A DNA stretch of 64,000 nucleotides from Streptomyces sp. Ru73. GTDB taxonomy: Bacteria > Actinomycetota > Actinomycetes > Streptomycetales > Streptomycetaceae. The first letter of the stretch is position 1, and every line of letters begins with the position of its first letter. Position numbers and translations under genes: made by a program. The notes under the pieces were generated by a model. That model was not told where the DNA came from. It made no database searches and worked only from the letters and a program-made list of their open reading frames with translations. Location: assembly GCF_002920575.1 (NCBI RefSeq), contig NZ_PQSQ01000022.1, positions 20,283 to 84,282 on the forward strand. Reading direction: 5' to 3'. Below are positions 28,886-37,817 of this stretch, piece after piece.

Positions 28886-28912
28886 CGAAAACCTAAAGCC
28901 TTTCGGTTTTCG
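28886..28912. promoter_or_regulatory. 27-bp near-perfect palindromic operator
   Basis: CGAAAACC (28886-28893) and GGTTTTCG (28905-28912) flank an inner AAAG-c-CTTT. All positions pair around base 28899 except one (28894/28904). It is AT-rich in a GC-rich background and lies between the divergent APC permease and TetR genes, as expected for the TetR operator controlling both. Confidence 0.65.
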
Positions 28913-28968
28913 GCACAGTAGCCGCCGCCGTACGATTCCGGAAGACCTCACGGGCAGGAGAAACGAAC

Positions 28969-29592
28969 ATGGGGCGGCCGCGGAAGGCCCTGCTGGACCG
29001 GGCGCGCATCGGCGCGACGGCGCTGGAACTCGTCGACGAGAAGGGCGACTTCAGCGTTCCGGAAGTGGCGCGCAGGCTCGGCGTGCAGACCGCCTCGGTG
29101 TACCACCATGTGGACGGCCGGGCCGGGGTGATCGAACTGCTCCGGGAGCGGGTCACCGATGCGATCGACCCGGGCACGCTGGAGGGCGTCCCCTGGGACA
29201 CGGCCCTGGAGCGGTGGGCGCGCTCCTACCGGGCGGCGTTCGCCGCGCACCCCCGGACCATCCCGATGCTCATGACCGCACCGATCCGCGCGCCGCGGGT
29301 GCTCGCGCAGTACGAGACCGTGGCCGGGCTGCTGCTGGCAGCGGGCTTCGACCCGGCCCTCGTGCTGCCGGTCATCACGGGCCTGGACAACATCGTCCTG
29401 GGCTCGGCCCTGGACATGTCGGCACCGGACACGATGTGGGACGTCAGCGGCGGCACCGAGGCGCCGCGGCTGGCCGCCGCCCAGGCCGCCACGGGCGCCG
29501 CCCGAGCGGACCGGGCCTTCGACCTGACGCTGGCGGCGTTCCTGGAACACTGCCGGGAGCTGCTGCGCGGCAGCCCGGGTCACGCCCCGTAG
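28969..29592 (+). CDS. TetR family transcriptional regulator
   Basis: A 207-residue repressor. The N-terminal helix-turn-helix (PEVARRLGVQTASVYHHVDG, residues about 30-50) belongs to the TetR branch with 'GRPRK' starts and a TetR_C-type ligand domain. CAGGAG lies before the ATG. It is divergent from the APC permease/amidohydrolase pair with a 27-bp palindrome between, so it most likely represses that pair and itself. The last 13 bases overlap the 3' end of glnE on the other strand. Confidence 0.9.
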   Translation: MGRPRKALLDRARIGATALELVDEKGDFSVPEVARRLGVQTASVYHHVDGRAGVIELLRERVTDAIDPGTLEGVPWDTALERWARSYRAAFAAHPRTIPMLMTAPIRAPRVLAQYETVAGLLLAAGFDPALVLPVITGLDNIVLGSALDMSAPDTMWDVSGGTEAPRLAAAQAATGAARADRAFDLTLAAFLEHCRELLRGSPGHAP

Positions 29593-32500
29593 AACAGCTC
29601 CTCGACGACGCCGCGCGCCCGCCGCGTGATCCGCCGGTAGTCGTCCAGCATCTCCCCGACGTGCCCCTCCTCGTACCCGAGATAGCGCCCGACCGCGGCC
29701 AGCTCCCGGCCGTCGCCGGGGAAGGTGTCGCCGGGCCGGCCGCGCACCAGCATCACCGCGTTCCGTACGCGCGTGGCCAGCACCCACGCCTCGTCCAGCG
29801 TGCGCGCCTCCTCCTCGCCGATCAGCCCGGCGTCGCGCGCCGCCGCCAGCGCCACCCGGGTCCGGGTGGTGCGCAGCTCCGGCAGCTCGTGGCCGTGCCG
29901 CATCTGGAGCAGCTGGACGGTCCACTCCACGTCGCTCAGGCCGCCGCGCCCCAGCTTGGTGTGCATCGTCGGGTCGGCGCCGCGCGGCAGCCGCTCGGAC
30001 TCCATGCGCGCCTTGAGCCGGCGGATCTCGCGCACCGCGTCCTCGCCCAGCCCCTCGCGCGGGTAGCGCAGCGGGTCCACCAGCTCGATGAACCGCCGCC
30101 CGACCTCCGCGTCGCCCGCGACCGGCTCGGCCCGCAGCAGCGCCTGCGCCTCCCACACCAGCGACCAGCGCCGGTAGTACGCGGCGTACGAGGCCAGCGT
30201 GCGGACCAGCGGGCCGGTCTTGCCCTCCGGGCGCAGGTCGGCGTCGATCAGCAGCGGCGGGTCGGAGGAGGGCGCCTGGAGCAGCCGGCGCATCTCGTTG
30301 GCCACCGCGAACGCGGCCTTGGCGGCCTCCTGTTCGTCCGCGCCCTCGCGCGGCTCGTGCACGAAGAGCACGTCGGCGTCCGAGCCGTAGTTCAGTTCGT
30401 GGCCGCCGAAGCGGCCCATGCCGATCACCGCGAAGCGGGTCGGCAGGGTGTCGCCCCACTGCTCGCGGACCGCAGCCCGCAGCGCGCCCGCGATGGTCGC
30501 GGCGTTCAGGTCGGACAGCGCCGAGCCCACGGCGTCCACCGCCTGCCCGTGGTCCTCCTCGGCCGGGCTCGCCTCCGTGCCGTACGCGCCGATCAGGTCG
30601 GCGGCCGCGGTGCGGAACAGCTCGCGGCGGCGCACCCCGCGGGCCACCGCCACCCCCTGTTCGGCGCCCTCCGCGCGGCCGACGGCGGCCAGCACCTCCT
30701 GTTCCAGCGCGGCCCGGCCGCGCGGCTTCAGCCCGTCCGGCGCGCCGAGCAGCGCGACCGCTTCCGGCGCGCGCAGCAGCAGGTCGGGGGCGAGCCGCCC
30801 GGCGGACAGCACCCGGGCGAGGTTCTCGGCGGCCGCGCCCTCGTCGCGCAGCAGCCGGAGGTACCAGGGCGTCTTGCCGAGCGCGTCGGAGACCTTGCGG
30901 AAGCCGAGCAGCCCGGCGTCCGGATCGGCGGAGTCGGCGAACCAGCCGAGCAGCACCGGCAGCAGGGTCCGCTGGATGGCGGCCTTGCGGGTGACGCCGG
31001 AGGCCAGCGCCTCCAGGTGGCGCAGCGCGGCGACCGGGTCCTCGTACCCCAGCGCCTCCAGCCGCTGTCCCGCGGCCTTCGCGGAGAGCCGGATCTCGCC
31101 CGGCTCCAGCACGGCGACGGCGTCCAGCAGCGGGCGGTAGAACAGCTTCTCGTGCAGCCGGCGCACCTCGCGCGCGTGCCACTTCCACTCCTTGCGGAGG
31201 GTGTCGACCGGCTCGGTGCGCATGCCGAGCGAGCGGGCGAGCCGGCGCAGGTCCTGCTCGTCCTCCGGCATCAGGTGCGTACGGCGCAGCTTGTGCAGCT
31301 GGATGCGGTGCTCCAGCGTGCGCAGGAAGCGGTAGGCGGCGTCCAGCGCTGTGGCGTCCTGGCGGCCGACGTAGCCGCCGGCGGCCAGCGCCTTCAGCGC
31401 ATCGAGCGTGGTGGCGCTGCGCAGCGTGGCGTCGCTGCGGCCGTGCACCAACTGCAGCAGCTGTACGGCGAATTCCACATCCCGCAGCCCGCCGGGGCCG
31501 AGCTTGAGCTCGCGGTCGACCTGGGCGGCGGGGATGTTGGCGACGACCCGGCGGCGCATCTGGCGGACGTCGGCGATGAAGTTCTCGCGCTCGGCGGCCT
31601 GCCAGACCAGCGGGGTGACGGCGTCGACGTACTCCTGGCCGAGCACCGGGTCGCCGGCCACCGTGCGGGCCTTCAGCAGCGCCTGGAACTCCCAGGTCTT
31701 GGCCCAGCGCTGGTAGTACGCGAGGTGGCTGCTGAGGGTGCGGACGAGCGGGCCGTTGCGGCCCTCGGGGCGGAGGTTGGCGTCGACGGGCCAGATCGTG
31801 CCCTCGGGCGTGACGTCGGAGCAGACCCGCATCATCCGCGCGGCGAGCCGGGTGGCGGCCTGCAGCGCGTCGGACTCCTCGACGCCGTCCTTGGGCTCGG
31901 CGACGAAGATGACGTCCACGTCGGAGACGTAGTTCAGCTCGTGGCCGCCGCACTTGCCCATCCCGATGACGGCGAGCCGGCAGCCGGCCGCGTCCCCCGG
32001 CTGCTCCTCGGAGGCGATCTCCAGCGCGGCCCGCAGCGTGGCGGTGGCCAGGTCGGCCAGCTCCGCCGCGGTCTGCGCCACGTCCGTCGTGCCGCACACG
32101 TCACGGGCCGCGATGCCCAGCAGCGCCCGCCGGTACGCGGCCCGCAGCGCGTCCTCGCGGGAGAGCTGCGCGCCCGGCTCGCCCCAGACGCCCTCGGCGA
32201 GCGCCTGCTCGAACTCGGGCGTGGTGGGGTGCAGGTCCGCCGACTCGTACGTGGCCAGCGTCTCCCAGTCGCCGGGGTGCCGGACCAGGTGGTCGGCGAG
32301 CGCCTCGGAGGCGCCCAGCACGCCCAGCAGCCGGTCCCGCAGCGGCTTGGCGGTGACCAGCGTGGACAGCAGCCGCTGCTGGTCCTCCGCCGGCTGCGCC
32401 TCGGCCAGCCGGACCAGCCCCCTGAGCGCCTGGTCCGGATCGGCGGTGGCCCCGAGTGCTTCGAGGAGCACCGAGTCGGACCGTACGGAGGACAGTTCGG

Positions 32501-32603
32501 GGGCGTCCAGCAGCTTCCCGGCCGCCTGCGGATCGGTGAAACCGTGCCGCAGCAGCCGGGTGAACGTGCTGCTCCGCCGTCCCTGCGGAGCGGGAAGTGC
32601 CAT
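29580..32603 (-). CDS. glnE: Bifunctional glutamine synthetase adenylyltransferase/deadenylyltransferase
   Basis: A 1007-residue enzyme, the usual length for actinobacterial GlnE. Two nucleotidyltransferase domains are each marked by a GGHELNY-SD-DV motif: NYVSDVDVIFV near residue 225 (deadenylylation half) and NYGSDADVLFV near 737 (adenylylation half). Each is followed by a GlnD-type helical domain (KLGPGGLRDVEF and KLGRGGLSDVEW). It attaches AMP to, and removes it from, a conserved tyrosine of glutamine synthetase I, lowering ammonium assimilation when nitrogen is plentiful. It lies 67 bases downstream of a GS-like gene on the same strand, but that GS lacks the target tyrosine, so the true target is probably elsewhere. 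Confidence 0.95.
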   Translation of the reverse strand: MALPAPQGRRSSTFTRLLRHGFTDPQAAGKLLDAPELSSVRSDSVLLEALGATADPDQALRGLVRLAEAQPAEDQQRLLSTLVTAKPLRDRLLGVLGASEALADHLVRHPGDWETLATYESADLHPTTPEFEQALAEGVWGEPGAQLSREDALRAAYRRALLGIAARDVCGTTDVAQTAAELADLATATLRAALEIASEEQPGDAAGCRLAVIGMGKCGGHELNYVSDVDVIFVAEPKDGVEESDALQAATRLAARMMRVCSDVTPEGTIWPVDANLRPEGRNGPLVRTLSSHLAYYQRWAKTWEFQALLKARTVAGDPVLGQEYVDAVTPLVWQAAERENFIADVRQMRRRVVANIPAAQVDRELKLGPGGLRDVEFAVQLLQLVHGRSDATLRSATTLDALKALAAGGYVGRQDATALDAAYRFLRTLEHRIQLHKLRRTHLMPEDEQDLRRLARSLGMRTEPVDTLRKEWKWHAREVRRLHEKLFYRPLLDAVAVLEPGEIRLSAKAAGQRLEALGYEDPVAALRHLEALASGVTRKAAIQRTLLPVLLGWFADSADPDAGLLGFRKVSDALGKTPWYLRLLRDEGAAAENLARVLSAGRLAPDLLLRAPEAVALLGAPDGLKPRGRAALEQEVLAAVGRAEGAEQGVAVARGVRRRELFRTAAADLIGAYGTEASPAEEDHGQAVDAVGSALSDLNAATIAGALRAAVREQWGDTLPTRFAVIGMGRFGGHELNYGSDADVLFVHEPREGADEQEAAKAAFAVANEMRRLLQAPSSDPPLLIDADLRPEGKTGPLVRTLASYAAYYRRWSLVWEAQALLRAEPVAGDAEVGRRFIELVDPLRYPREGLGEDAVREIRRLKARMESERLPRGADPTMHTKLGRGGLSDVEWTVQLLQMRHGHELPELRTTRTRVALAAARDAGLIGEEEARTLDEAWVLATRVRNAVMLVRGRPGDTFPGDGRELAAVGRYLGYEEGHVGEMLDDYRRITRRARGVVEELFYGA

Positions 32604-32670
32604 CGGGCGGTTGCCTCTCGGAGAACCTGCCGGATCGGTTTTTCAGATGAACGGGCGGCGTCGGCCGCCG

Positions 32671-34032
32671 TCAGAGCACGGGCAGCATCTTGCGCAGCTC
32701 GAAGGCGGTGACCTCGGAGCGGTACTCCTCCCACTCCTGCTTCTTGTTGCGCAGGAAGAAGTCGAAGACGTGCTCACCCAGGGTCTCGGCCAGGAGCTCG
32801 CTGCGCTCCATGAGGGAGATGGCCTCGCCGAGGTTCTGCGGCAGCGGCTCGATGCCCAGCGCGCGCCGCTCGGCGTCCGACAGGGCCCATACGTCGTCGT
32901 CGGCGCCGGCGGGGAGTTCGTACCCCTCCTCGATGCCCTTGAGCCCGGCGGCCAGCAGCACCGCGTACGTCAGGTAGGGGTTGGCGCCGGAGTCGATGGA
33001 GCGCACCTCGACCCGCGTCGAGCCCATCTTGCCGGGCTTGTACATGGGGACCCGGATCAGCGCGGAGCGGTTGTTGTGGCCCCAGCAGATGTACGAGGGG
33101 GCCTCGCCGCCGGCGCCCGCCGGGCGGTTGGCGCCGCCCCAGATCCGCTTGTAGGAATTCACCCACTGGTTGGTGATCGCGGAGGTCTCGGCCGCGTGCC
33201 GCAGCAGGCCCGCGATGAAGGACCGGCCGACCTTGGAGAGCTGGTACTCGGCACCCGACTCGTGGAAGGCGTTGCGGTCGCCCTCGAAGAGCGAGAGGTG
33301 GGTGTGCATGCCGGAGCCCGGGAACTCCGAGAACGGCTTGGGCATGAACGTCGCCTGCACGCCCTGCTCCAGCGCCACCTGCTTCATGACCAGCCGGAAC
33401 GTCATGATGTTGTCGGCGGTGGAGAGCGCGTCGGCGTACCGGAGGTCGATCTCCTGCTGGCCCGGGGCGCCCTCGTGGTGGCTGAACTCCACCGAGATGC
33501 CCATCGACTCCAGCATCGTGATCGCCTGGCGCCGGAAGTCCATGCCGACGTTCTGCGGGGTGTGGTCGAAGTAGCCGGAGGAGTCGGCGGGGGTGGGCCG
33601 GCCGCCGTCCACCGGCTTGTCCTTGAGCAGGAAGAACTCGATCTCGGGGTGGGTGTAGAAGGTGAACCCGAGGTCCGAGGTCTTGGCCAGGATGCGCTTG
33701 AGGACGTAGCGCGGGTCGGCGTAGGACGGGGAGCCGTCCGGCATCAGGATGTCGCAGAACATCCGCGCGGTGCCGGGGGCCTCGGCGCGCCACGGCAGGA
33801 TCTGGAAGGTGCCGGGGTCCGGCTTGGCGATCATGTCGGACTCGTAGACCCGCGCGAAGCCCTCGATGGCGGAGCCGTCGAAGCCGATGCCCTCGTCGAA
33901 GGCCTGCTCCAGCTCCGCGGGGGCCACCGCGACCGACTTCAGGAAACCGAGCACATCGGTGAACCACAGCCGTACGAAGCGGATGTCGCGCTCCTCGAGC
34001 GTGCGGAGCACGAACTCCTGCTGCTTGTCCAT
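32671..34032 (-). CDS. Glutamine synthetase-like ligase (GlnA2 type)
   Basis: A 453-residue GS-I fold protein: FDGSAIEGFARVYESDM near residue 50, the PEIEFFLLKD and EGAPGQQEIDLRYADAL metal sites, MHTHLSLF, and the ATP site SYKRIWGGANRPAGAGG (canonical enzymes have NSYKRL). ATG 34032 is chosen because the protein then starts MDKQQEFVLRTLEERDIRF, as I recall for S. coelicolor GlnA2; the longer start would add 12 residues. The loop that carries the adenylylated tyrosine in GS-I (NLYDLPPEE) reads DVWALSDAE here: Trp 382 replaces Tyr. It is therefore unlikely to be controlled by GlnE. GlnA2-like proteins have been linked to gamma-glutamylation of polyamines rather than glutamine synthesis. Confidence 0.88.
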   Translation of the reverse strand: MDKQQEFVLRTLEERDIRFVRLWFTDVLGFLKSVAVAPAELEQAFDEGIGFDGSAIEGFARVYESDMIAKPDPGTFQILPWRAEAPGTARMFCDILMPDGSPSYADPRYVLKRILAKTSDLGFTFYTHPEIEFFLLKDKPVDGGRPTPADSSGYFDHTPQNVGMDFRRQAITMLESMGISVEFSHHEGAPGQQEIDLRYADALSTADNIMTFRLVMKQVALEQGVQATFMPKPFSEFPGSGMHTHLSLFEGDRNAFHESGAEYQLSKVGRSFIAGLLRHAAETSAITNQWVNSYKRIWGGANRPAGAGGEAPSYICWGHNNRSALIRVPMYKPGKMGSTRVEVRSIDSGANPYLTYAVLLAAGLKGIEEGYELPAGADDDVWALSDAERRALGIEPLPQNLGEAISLMERSELLAETLGEHVFDFFLRNKKQEWEEYRSEVTAFELRKMLPVL

Positions 34033-34360
34033 GTTCACCAATCCTTGCAGGTCGAACGGCCTGTCCACGCCCTCGCCCCGAGGCGGGGCGCGGCACGCCA
34101 GTATCGCGTGCGGGGGTTACCGTCACATTACGTTGTCACGGCCCCTTCGGGCAGGCCCGGGGGCCGCCCGGGGTTTCGCGTTCCCCTGCCGTTCCGGCCC
34201 AACCGTTGACGCGCCCCTGACACCGTCCCGGCGCCGGTGGGAGCCTGCCCCTGCACAGCGCTGCACATCCGCACTGCCCGCACCGCTCCGGACCGCCGTC
34301 CGGCGGCCGGTACGTCGTGGCCCGCGGCACCCGCGAGGCCATCGGTCAAAGGGGTAACGC
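34033..34360. other. 328-base intergenic region between glnA2-type gene and protease gene
   Basis: No open frame with a ribosome binding site is visible. It holds the divergent promoters of the GS-like gene and the protease gene. The stretch at 34116-34140 (GTTACC, GTCAC, ATTAC, GTCAC) is unusually rich in GTNAC steps and slightly resembles a GlnR or PhoP target but does not match either consensus well. Confidence 0.5.
34100..34127 (-). promoter_or_regulatory. Possible promoter of the GS-like gene
   Basis: On the minus strand TGTGAC (34122-34127) and GATACT (34100-34105) are spaced by 16 bases, a fair match to a vegetative promoter, about 70 bases before ATG 34032. Confidence 0.35.
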
Positions 34361-35428
34361 GTGAGACACACCGCCCGGGGCGCCGGCACCGTCCGGCGCC
34401 CCCGCTCCCGCCCGTCCGGCCGCCCGGCCGGCCGCATCGTCGCGGCGCTGGCCGCCGCCTGCGCCCTCGGCACCCCGGCGCTCGCGGCACCGGCCACGGC
34501 CGCCGAACGGCCCGTCGCACCGCCGGCCGGGCCCTCCCCGGACGCACAGCGGGCCGCCGCCCACTGGACCGCCGCCCGCATGCGCGCCGCGCACCCGCTC
34601 GACCTGCCGGCCGGCGCGCGCCGGGAGCTGACCGCCGCGGCGGCCCGCGCGGCCGCGGACGCCTCGCCCGCCGTCCCGCGGGGCAGGCCGGCGACCGTCG
34701 CGCCCGCCCTGCCGTCCCCGTCCCTCCCCTCGCCCGCGCCGCGGTCCTTCCCGCAGCCCGGCGGGCCGTGGACCGGCGGCGGCAAGGTCGTACAGACCGC
34801 CGGCCGGGTCTTCTTCACCTACAAAGGACGCCCGGCCTCCTGCTCCGGCGACGCGGTAGCCGGCAAGAACGGCAGTACGGTGCTCACCGCCGGGCACTGC
34901 GTGAAGCTGGACGGCGCCTGGCACACCGACTGGATCTTCGTGCCCGGCTACCACGACGGCCGGGCCCCGTACGGCAAGTGGGCCGCGGCCAGGACGCTCT
35001 CGACCCCGCAGTGGACCGCGAGCGAGGACATCGACTACGACGTCGGGGCCGCGGTCGTCGCGCCGCTGGGCGGCAAGCGCCTCACCGACGTGGTCGGCGG
35101 CCAGGGCGTCTCCTTCAACTCCGGCTACCACCGGAAGATGTACGCCTTCGGCTATCCGGCGGCCGCCCCGTACGACGGCAACCGGCTGATCCACTGCAGC
35201 GGCACCACCACCAAGGACCCGTTCTCCTCGAAGGACCACGGGCTGCCGTGCAACATGACCGGCGGCTCCAGCGGCGGGCCGTGGTTCCGCGCGTTCGACG
35301 AGAAGACCGGCACCGGCCTGCAGACGTCGGTGAACAGCTTCGGCTACACCTTCCTGCCCAACACCATGTTCGGGCCCTACTTCGGCAACGACGCGAAGAA
35401 CCTCTACGTCAAGGCCCAGGCAAGCTGA
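34361..35428 (+). CDS. Secreted trypsin-like serine protease
   Basis: A 355-residue precursor. A long basic signal peptide (RIVAALAAACALGTPALAAPATAAE, cleavage near residue 48) is followed by an alanine-rich pro-region and a chymotrypsin-fold domain from about residue 140. The catalytic triad is visible: His in VLTAGHCV, Asp in DIDYDVGAAVV and Ser in NMTGGSSGGPW. Cys pairs flank the His and Ser (SCSGD/GHC, CNMT). The specificity pocket is not clear. GTG 34361 follows AGGGG. It probably degrades extracellular protein and is made as a zymogen. Confidence 0.9.
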   Translation: MRHTARGAGTVRRPRSRPSGRPAGRIVAALAAACALGTPALAAPATAAERPVAPPAGPSPDAQRAAAHWTAARMRAAHPLDLPAGARRELTAAAARAAADASPAVPRGRPATVAPALPSPSLPSPAPRSFPQPGGPWTGGGKVVQTAGRVFFTYKGRPASCSGDAVAGKNGSTVLTAGHCVKLDGAWHTDWIFVPGYHDGRAPYGKWAAARTLSTPQWTASEDIDYDVGAAVVAPLGGKRLTDVVGGQGVSFNSGYHRKMYAFGYPAAAPYDGNRLIHCSGTTTKDPFSSKDHGLPCNMTGGSSGGPWFRAFDEKTGTGLQTSVNSFGYTFLPNTMFGPYFGNDAKNLYVKAQAS

Positions 35429-35447
35429 TCCCCCGGCAGCTCGGCGA

Positions 35448-35462
35448 TACCCCGCGGGGGTA
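35448..35462. promoter_or_regulatory. CsoR-like copper operator
   Basis: TACCCC-gcg-GGGGTA is a perfect 6-bp inverted repeat 52 bases before the DUF6153 gene. It matches the TACCC...GGGTA core of CsoR (Cu(I)-sensing repressor) sites in Streptomyces. The genes downstream (His/Met-rich protein and multicopper oxidase) fit copper control. Confidence 0.6.
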
Positions 35463-35513
35463 AGGTGACCGGGAGTCCGTCACCCGTACGCCCCGCCCCC
35501 GTGGGAGACCCCG

Positions 35514-35966
35514 ATGCGCGCACAGCGGAAGGCCGCCGCCTGGTGCGGCCGGCTGCTGCTGTTCGCCGCGCTGGTGGCCGGCATCGTCACCATGCACACC
35601 TTCGGGCACCCGATGCCGGAGGAGGGGCACGGCGCCGCCGTGGCAGTCGCGGCGCACACGCCGTCCGGTCACGCCACGGCGGCGGATAACCCCATGGCCG
35701 CCGGGCCGGTCGCGCAGGCCCCGCCGCACGCCGGCGGGCACGCCTCGGCGCCCGGCCCGCACGGCATGGACCCCGGCTCGGTCTGCCTCGCCGTGCTCTC
35801 GGTCGGAGCGCTCGCGCTGCTGGCAGCGGGCGGGCTGCTCGTCCGGCGGCGTTCCGCTGAGTTGTCCGCCGCGGCCCCGGCGCGCCTGCTGCGTGCCCTG
35901 TGGCCGAACCCGCCGCCCCTCCCCCGTCACAGACGCCTCGCCCGGCTCGCGGTGCTGCGCGTGTAG
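35514..35966 (+). CDS. DUF6153 family membrane protein, copper-associated
   Basis: A 150-residue protein with an N-terminal hydrophobic helix (residues about 12-30), a middle region rich in His and Met (HTFGHPMPEEGHG, HAGGHASAPGPHGMD), a second helix (residues about 90-110) and a basic tail. It resembles the DUF6153 family. The His/Met-rich part is probably on the outer side and could bind copper. A CsoR-like box precedes it and a multicopper oxidase follows 100 bases downstream, so a role in copper tolerance is inferred. Confidence 0.78.
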   Translation: MRAQRKAAAWCGRLLLFAALVAGIVTMHTFGHPMPEEGHGAAVAVAAHTPSGHATAADNPMAAGPVAQAPPHAGGHASAPGPHGMDPGSVCLAVLSVGALALLAAGGLLVRRRSAELSAAAPARLLRALWPNPPPLPRHRRLARLAVLRV

Positions 35967-36066
35967 CAGCGCGCCCGGCCGCCGACGTACGCACCGGCTC
36001 CTGCCCGTGCCCCGTCGTCGGCCCGCGCGCCCTGCTCCTCCACCCGCACACCACGAGGTGTTCTCC

Positions 36067-37704
36067 ATGCGTATGCACACCCGCCGCGCCGTGCTCGGCG
36101 CCGGCCTCGCCGCAGCGGGCGGCGGCCTGCTCGCCGCCTGCGGCTCCACCACTCCGTCCGGCACGGACCACGCCGGCCGCTCCGCCCGGACCACGAGCCG
36201 CCCCGAGGGCCCCGGCGGCTTCGTCTCTCCCGACGGCCCGGAGGCCGCAGCGGCCGAGAAGGCCCGCGCCGCCAGGGGCGGCACCGTCCGGGAGGTCGCC
36301 CTCACCGCCACCGCCACCCGCCTCGACCTCGGCGGCCGTACGGTCAGCAGCTGGGCCTACGGCGACGCGCTGCCCGGCAAGGAGATCCGGGTCACCGCGG
36401 GCGACACCCTCGCGCTCACCCTGGCCAACCACCTCCCGCAGCCCACGTCGATGCACTGGCACGGCCTCGCCCTCCGCAACGACATGGACGGCGTGCCGGA
36501 CCTCACCCAGCGTGCGGTCAGGCCCGGCGCGTCGTTCGCCTACCGCTTCACCGCCGCCCACCCCGGCACGTACTGGTTCCACCCGCACTCCGGCACCCAG
36601 CAGGACCGGGGCCTGTACGCGCCGCTGATCGTGGAGGACCCCAGGGAGCCCCTGGCGTACGACAAGGAGTGGGTCGTCGTCCTGGACGACTGGGTCGACG
36701 GGGTGGACGGCTCCACCCCGGACGCCGTGCTCGCCGAACTCCGCCGGGGCATGGGCGGCATGGACCACGGCGACGGCGGCATGGACCACGGGGGCATGGA
36801 CCACGGCGACATGGGGCACGACATGGCGGGCATGTCGATGAAGGCCGCGGCGAAGCCCTCGCGCGGCGGCGGGCCCTCGCGGATGCTGATGGGCGCCACC
36901 AGCACGCTCCTCGGCGGTGACGCGGGCGATGTGGCGTACCCGTACTACCTGGTCAACGGGCGTACGGCGACCGACCCGCAGACCTTCCGCGCCCGGCCGG
37001 GCGACCGCATTCGCATCCGGCTGATCAACGCGGGCGGCGACACCGCCTTCCGGGTCGCGCTCGGCGGCCACGCGCTGACGGTCACCCACACCGACGGCTA
37101 CCCGGTCGCGCACAGGACCGCCGACACGCTGCTGCTGGGCATGGGCGAGCGCTACGACGTACTGGTCACCGCCAAGGACGGCGCCTTCCCGCTCACCGCG
37201 CTCGCCGAGGGCAAGAAGCGCGCCGGACTGGCCGTACTGCGCACCGGCGGCGGCGCGGCCCCCGACGCCTCCGTACGCCCCGCCGAGCTGTCCGGCAGGC
37301 TGCTCACCGCCGACCGGCTGCGGGCCGACCCGGCCGTACGGCTGCGGCGGCGCACCCCCGACCGCACCCTGACGTTCGACCTCACGGGCTCGATGGCGAA
37401 GTACGACTGGGCGCTCAACGGCCGGCCGTACGACCCGGACGCGCGCTACCCGGTCCGCGCCGGCGAACGCGTACGGCTCACCTTCCGCAACGCGACGACG
37501 ATGTGGCACCCGATGCACCTGCACGGTCACACCTTCGCGCTCGGCGGCGCCGGCGGCCCGCGCAAGGACACCGCGATCGTCCTGCCGGGCAAGACCGTGC
37601 ACGCGGACTTCGACGCCGACAACCCGGGCCTGTGGATGCTCCACTGCCACAACGTCTACCACGCGGAGTCCGGGATGATGACGGTCCTCGGCTACCGCAA
37701 GTAG
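36067..37704 (+). CDS. Multicopper oxidase (laccase-like), exported lipoprotein
   Basis: A 545-residue enzyme. The signal MRMHTRRAVLGAGLAAAGGG continues to LLAAC, combining a twin-arginine start with a lipobox. Copper ligands: HWHG (residues 130-133), WFHPHSG (170-176), HPMHLHGH (481-488) and HCHNVYHAESGMM (526 on), giving one type 1 and three type 2/3 copper sites. Residues about 230-260 are a Met/His-rich insert (repeated MDHG and MGGMD units) like the copper-binding loop of CueO. It probably oxidises Cu(I) or phenols outside the cell, and lies in a unit with DUF6153 behind a CsoR-like box. ATG 36067 is chosen because earlier codons do not encode a signal. Confidence 0.9.
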   Translation: MRMHTRRAVLGAGLAAAGGGLLAACGSTTPSGTDHAGRSARTTSRPEGPGGFVSPDGPEAAAAEKARAARGGTVREVALTATATRLDLGGRTVSSWAYGDALPGKEIRVTAGDTLALTLANHLPQPTSMHWHGLALRNDMDGVPDLTQRAVRPGASFAYRFTAAHPGTYWFHPHSGTQQDRGLYAPLIVEDPREPLAYDKEWVVVLDDWVDGVDGSTPDAVLAELRRGMGGMDHGDGGMDHGGMDHGDMGHDMAGMSMKAAAKPSRGGGPSRMLMGATSTLLGGDAGDVAYPYYLVNGRTATDPQTFRARPGDRIRIRLINAGGDTAFRVALGGHALTVTHTDGYPVAHRTADTLLLGMGERYDVLVTAKDGAFPLTALAEGKKRAGLAVLRTGGGAAPDASVRPAELSGRLLTADRLRADPAVRLRRRTPDRTLTFDLTGSMAKYDWALNGRPYDPDARYPVRAGERVRLTFRNATTMWHPMHLHGHTFALGGAGGPRKDTAIVLPGKTVHADFDADNPGLWMLHCHNVYHAESGMMTVLGYRK

Positions 37705-37713
37705 GGCACGCGG

Positions 37714-37752
37714 GCGGAACGGGTCCCGGCCGCACGCCGGGGCCCGTTCCGC
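37714..37752 (+). terminator. Strong terminator hairpin after the multicopper oxidase
   Basis: A 16-bp stem (37714-37729 with 37737-37752, one G-U type pair) with a 7-base loop, starting 10 bases after the stop codon. Confidence 0.75.
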
Positions 37753-37804
37753 GACGGCAACACCCCCGAAACCCGTACGCCCCACATAACGTCAGTCCGA
37801 CGAA

Positions 37805-37810
37805 TACACT
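37805..37810 (+). promoter_or_regulatory. Possible -10 box for leaderless nadE mRNA
   Basis: TACACT ends 7 bases before GTG 37818, and no Shine-Dalgarno sequence is present, so the mRNA could start at the codon itself. Confidence 0.35.
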
Positions 37811-37817
37811 CGGCCGC

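Noticed and set aside
34110..34145. GlnR box before the GS-like gene
   Set aside because: GTNAC-like steps are present but the second half-sites (GAAAC) are missing, so the match is too weak to call.
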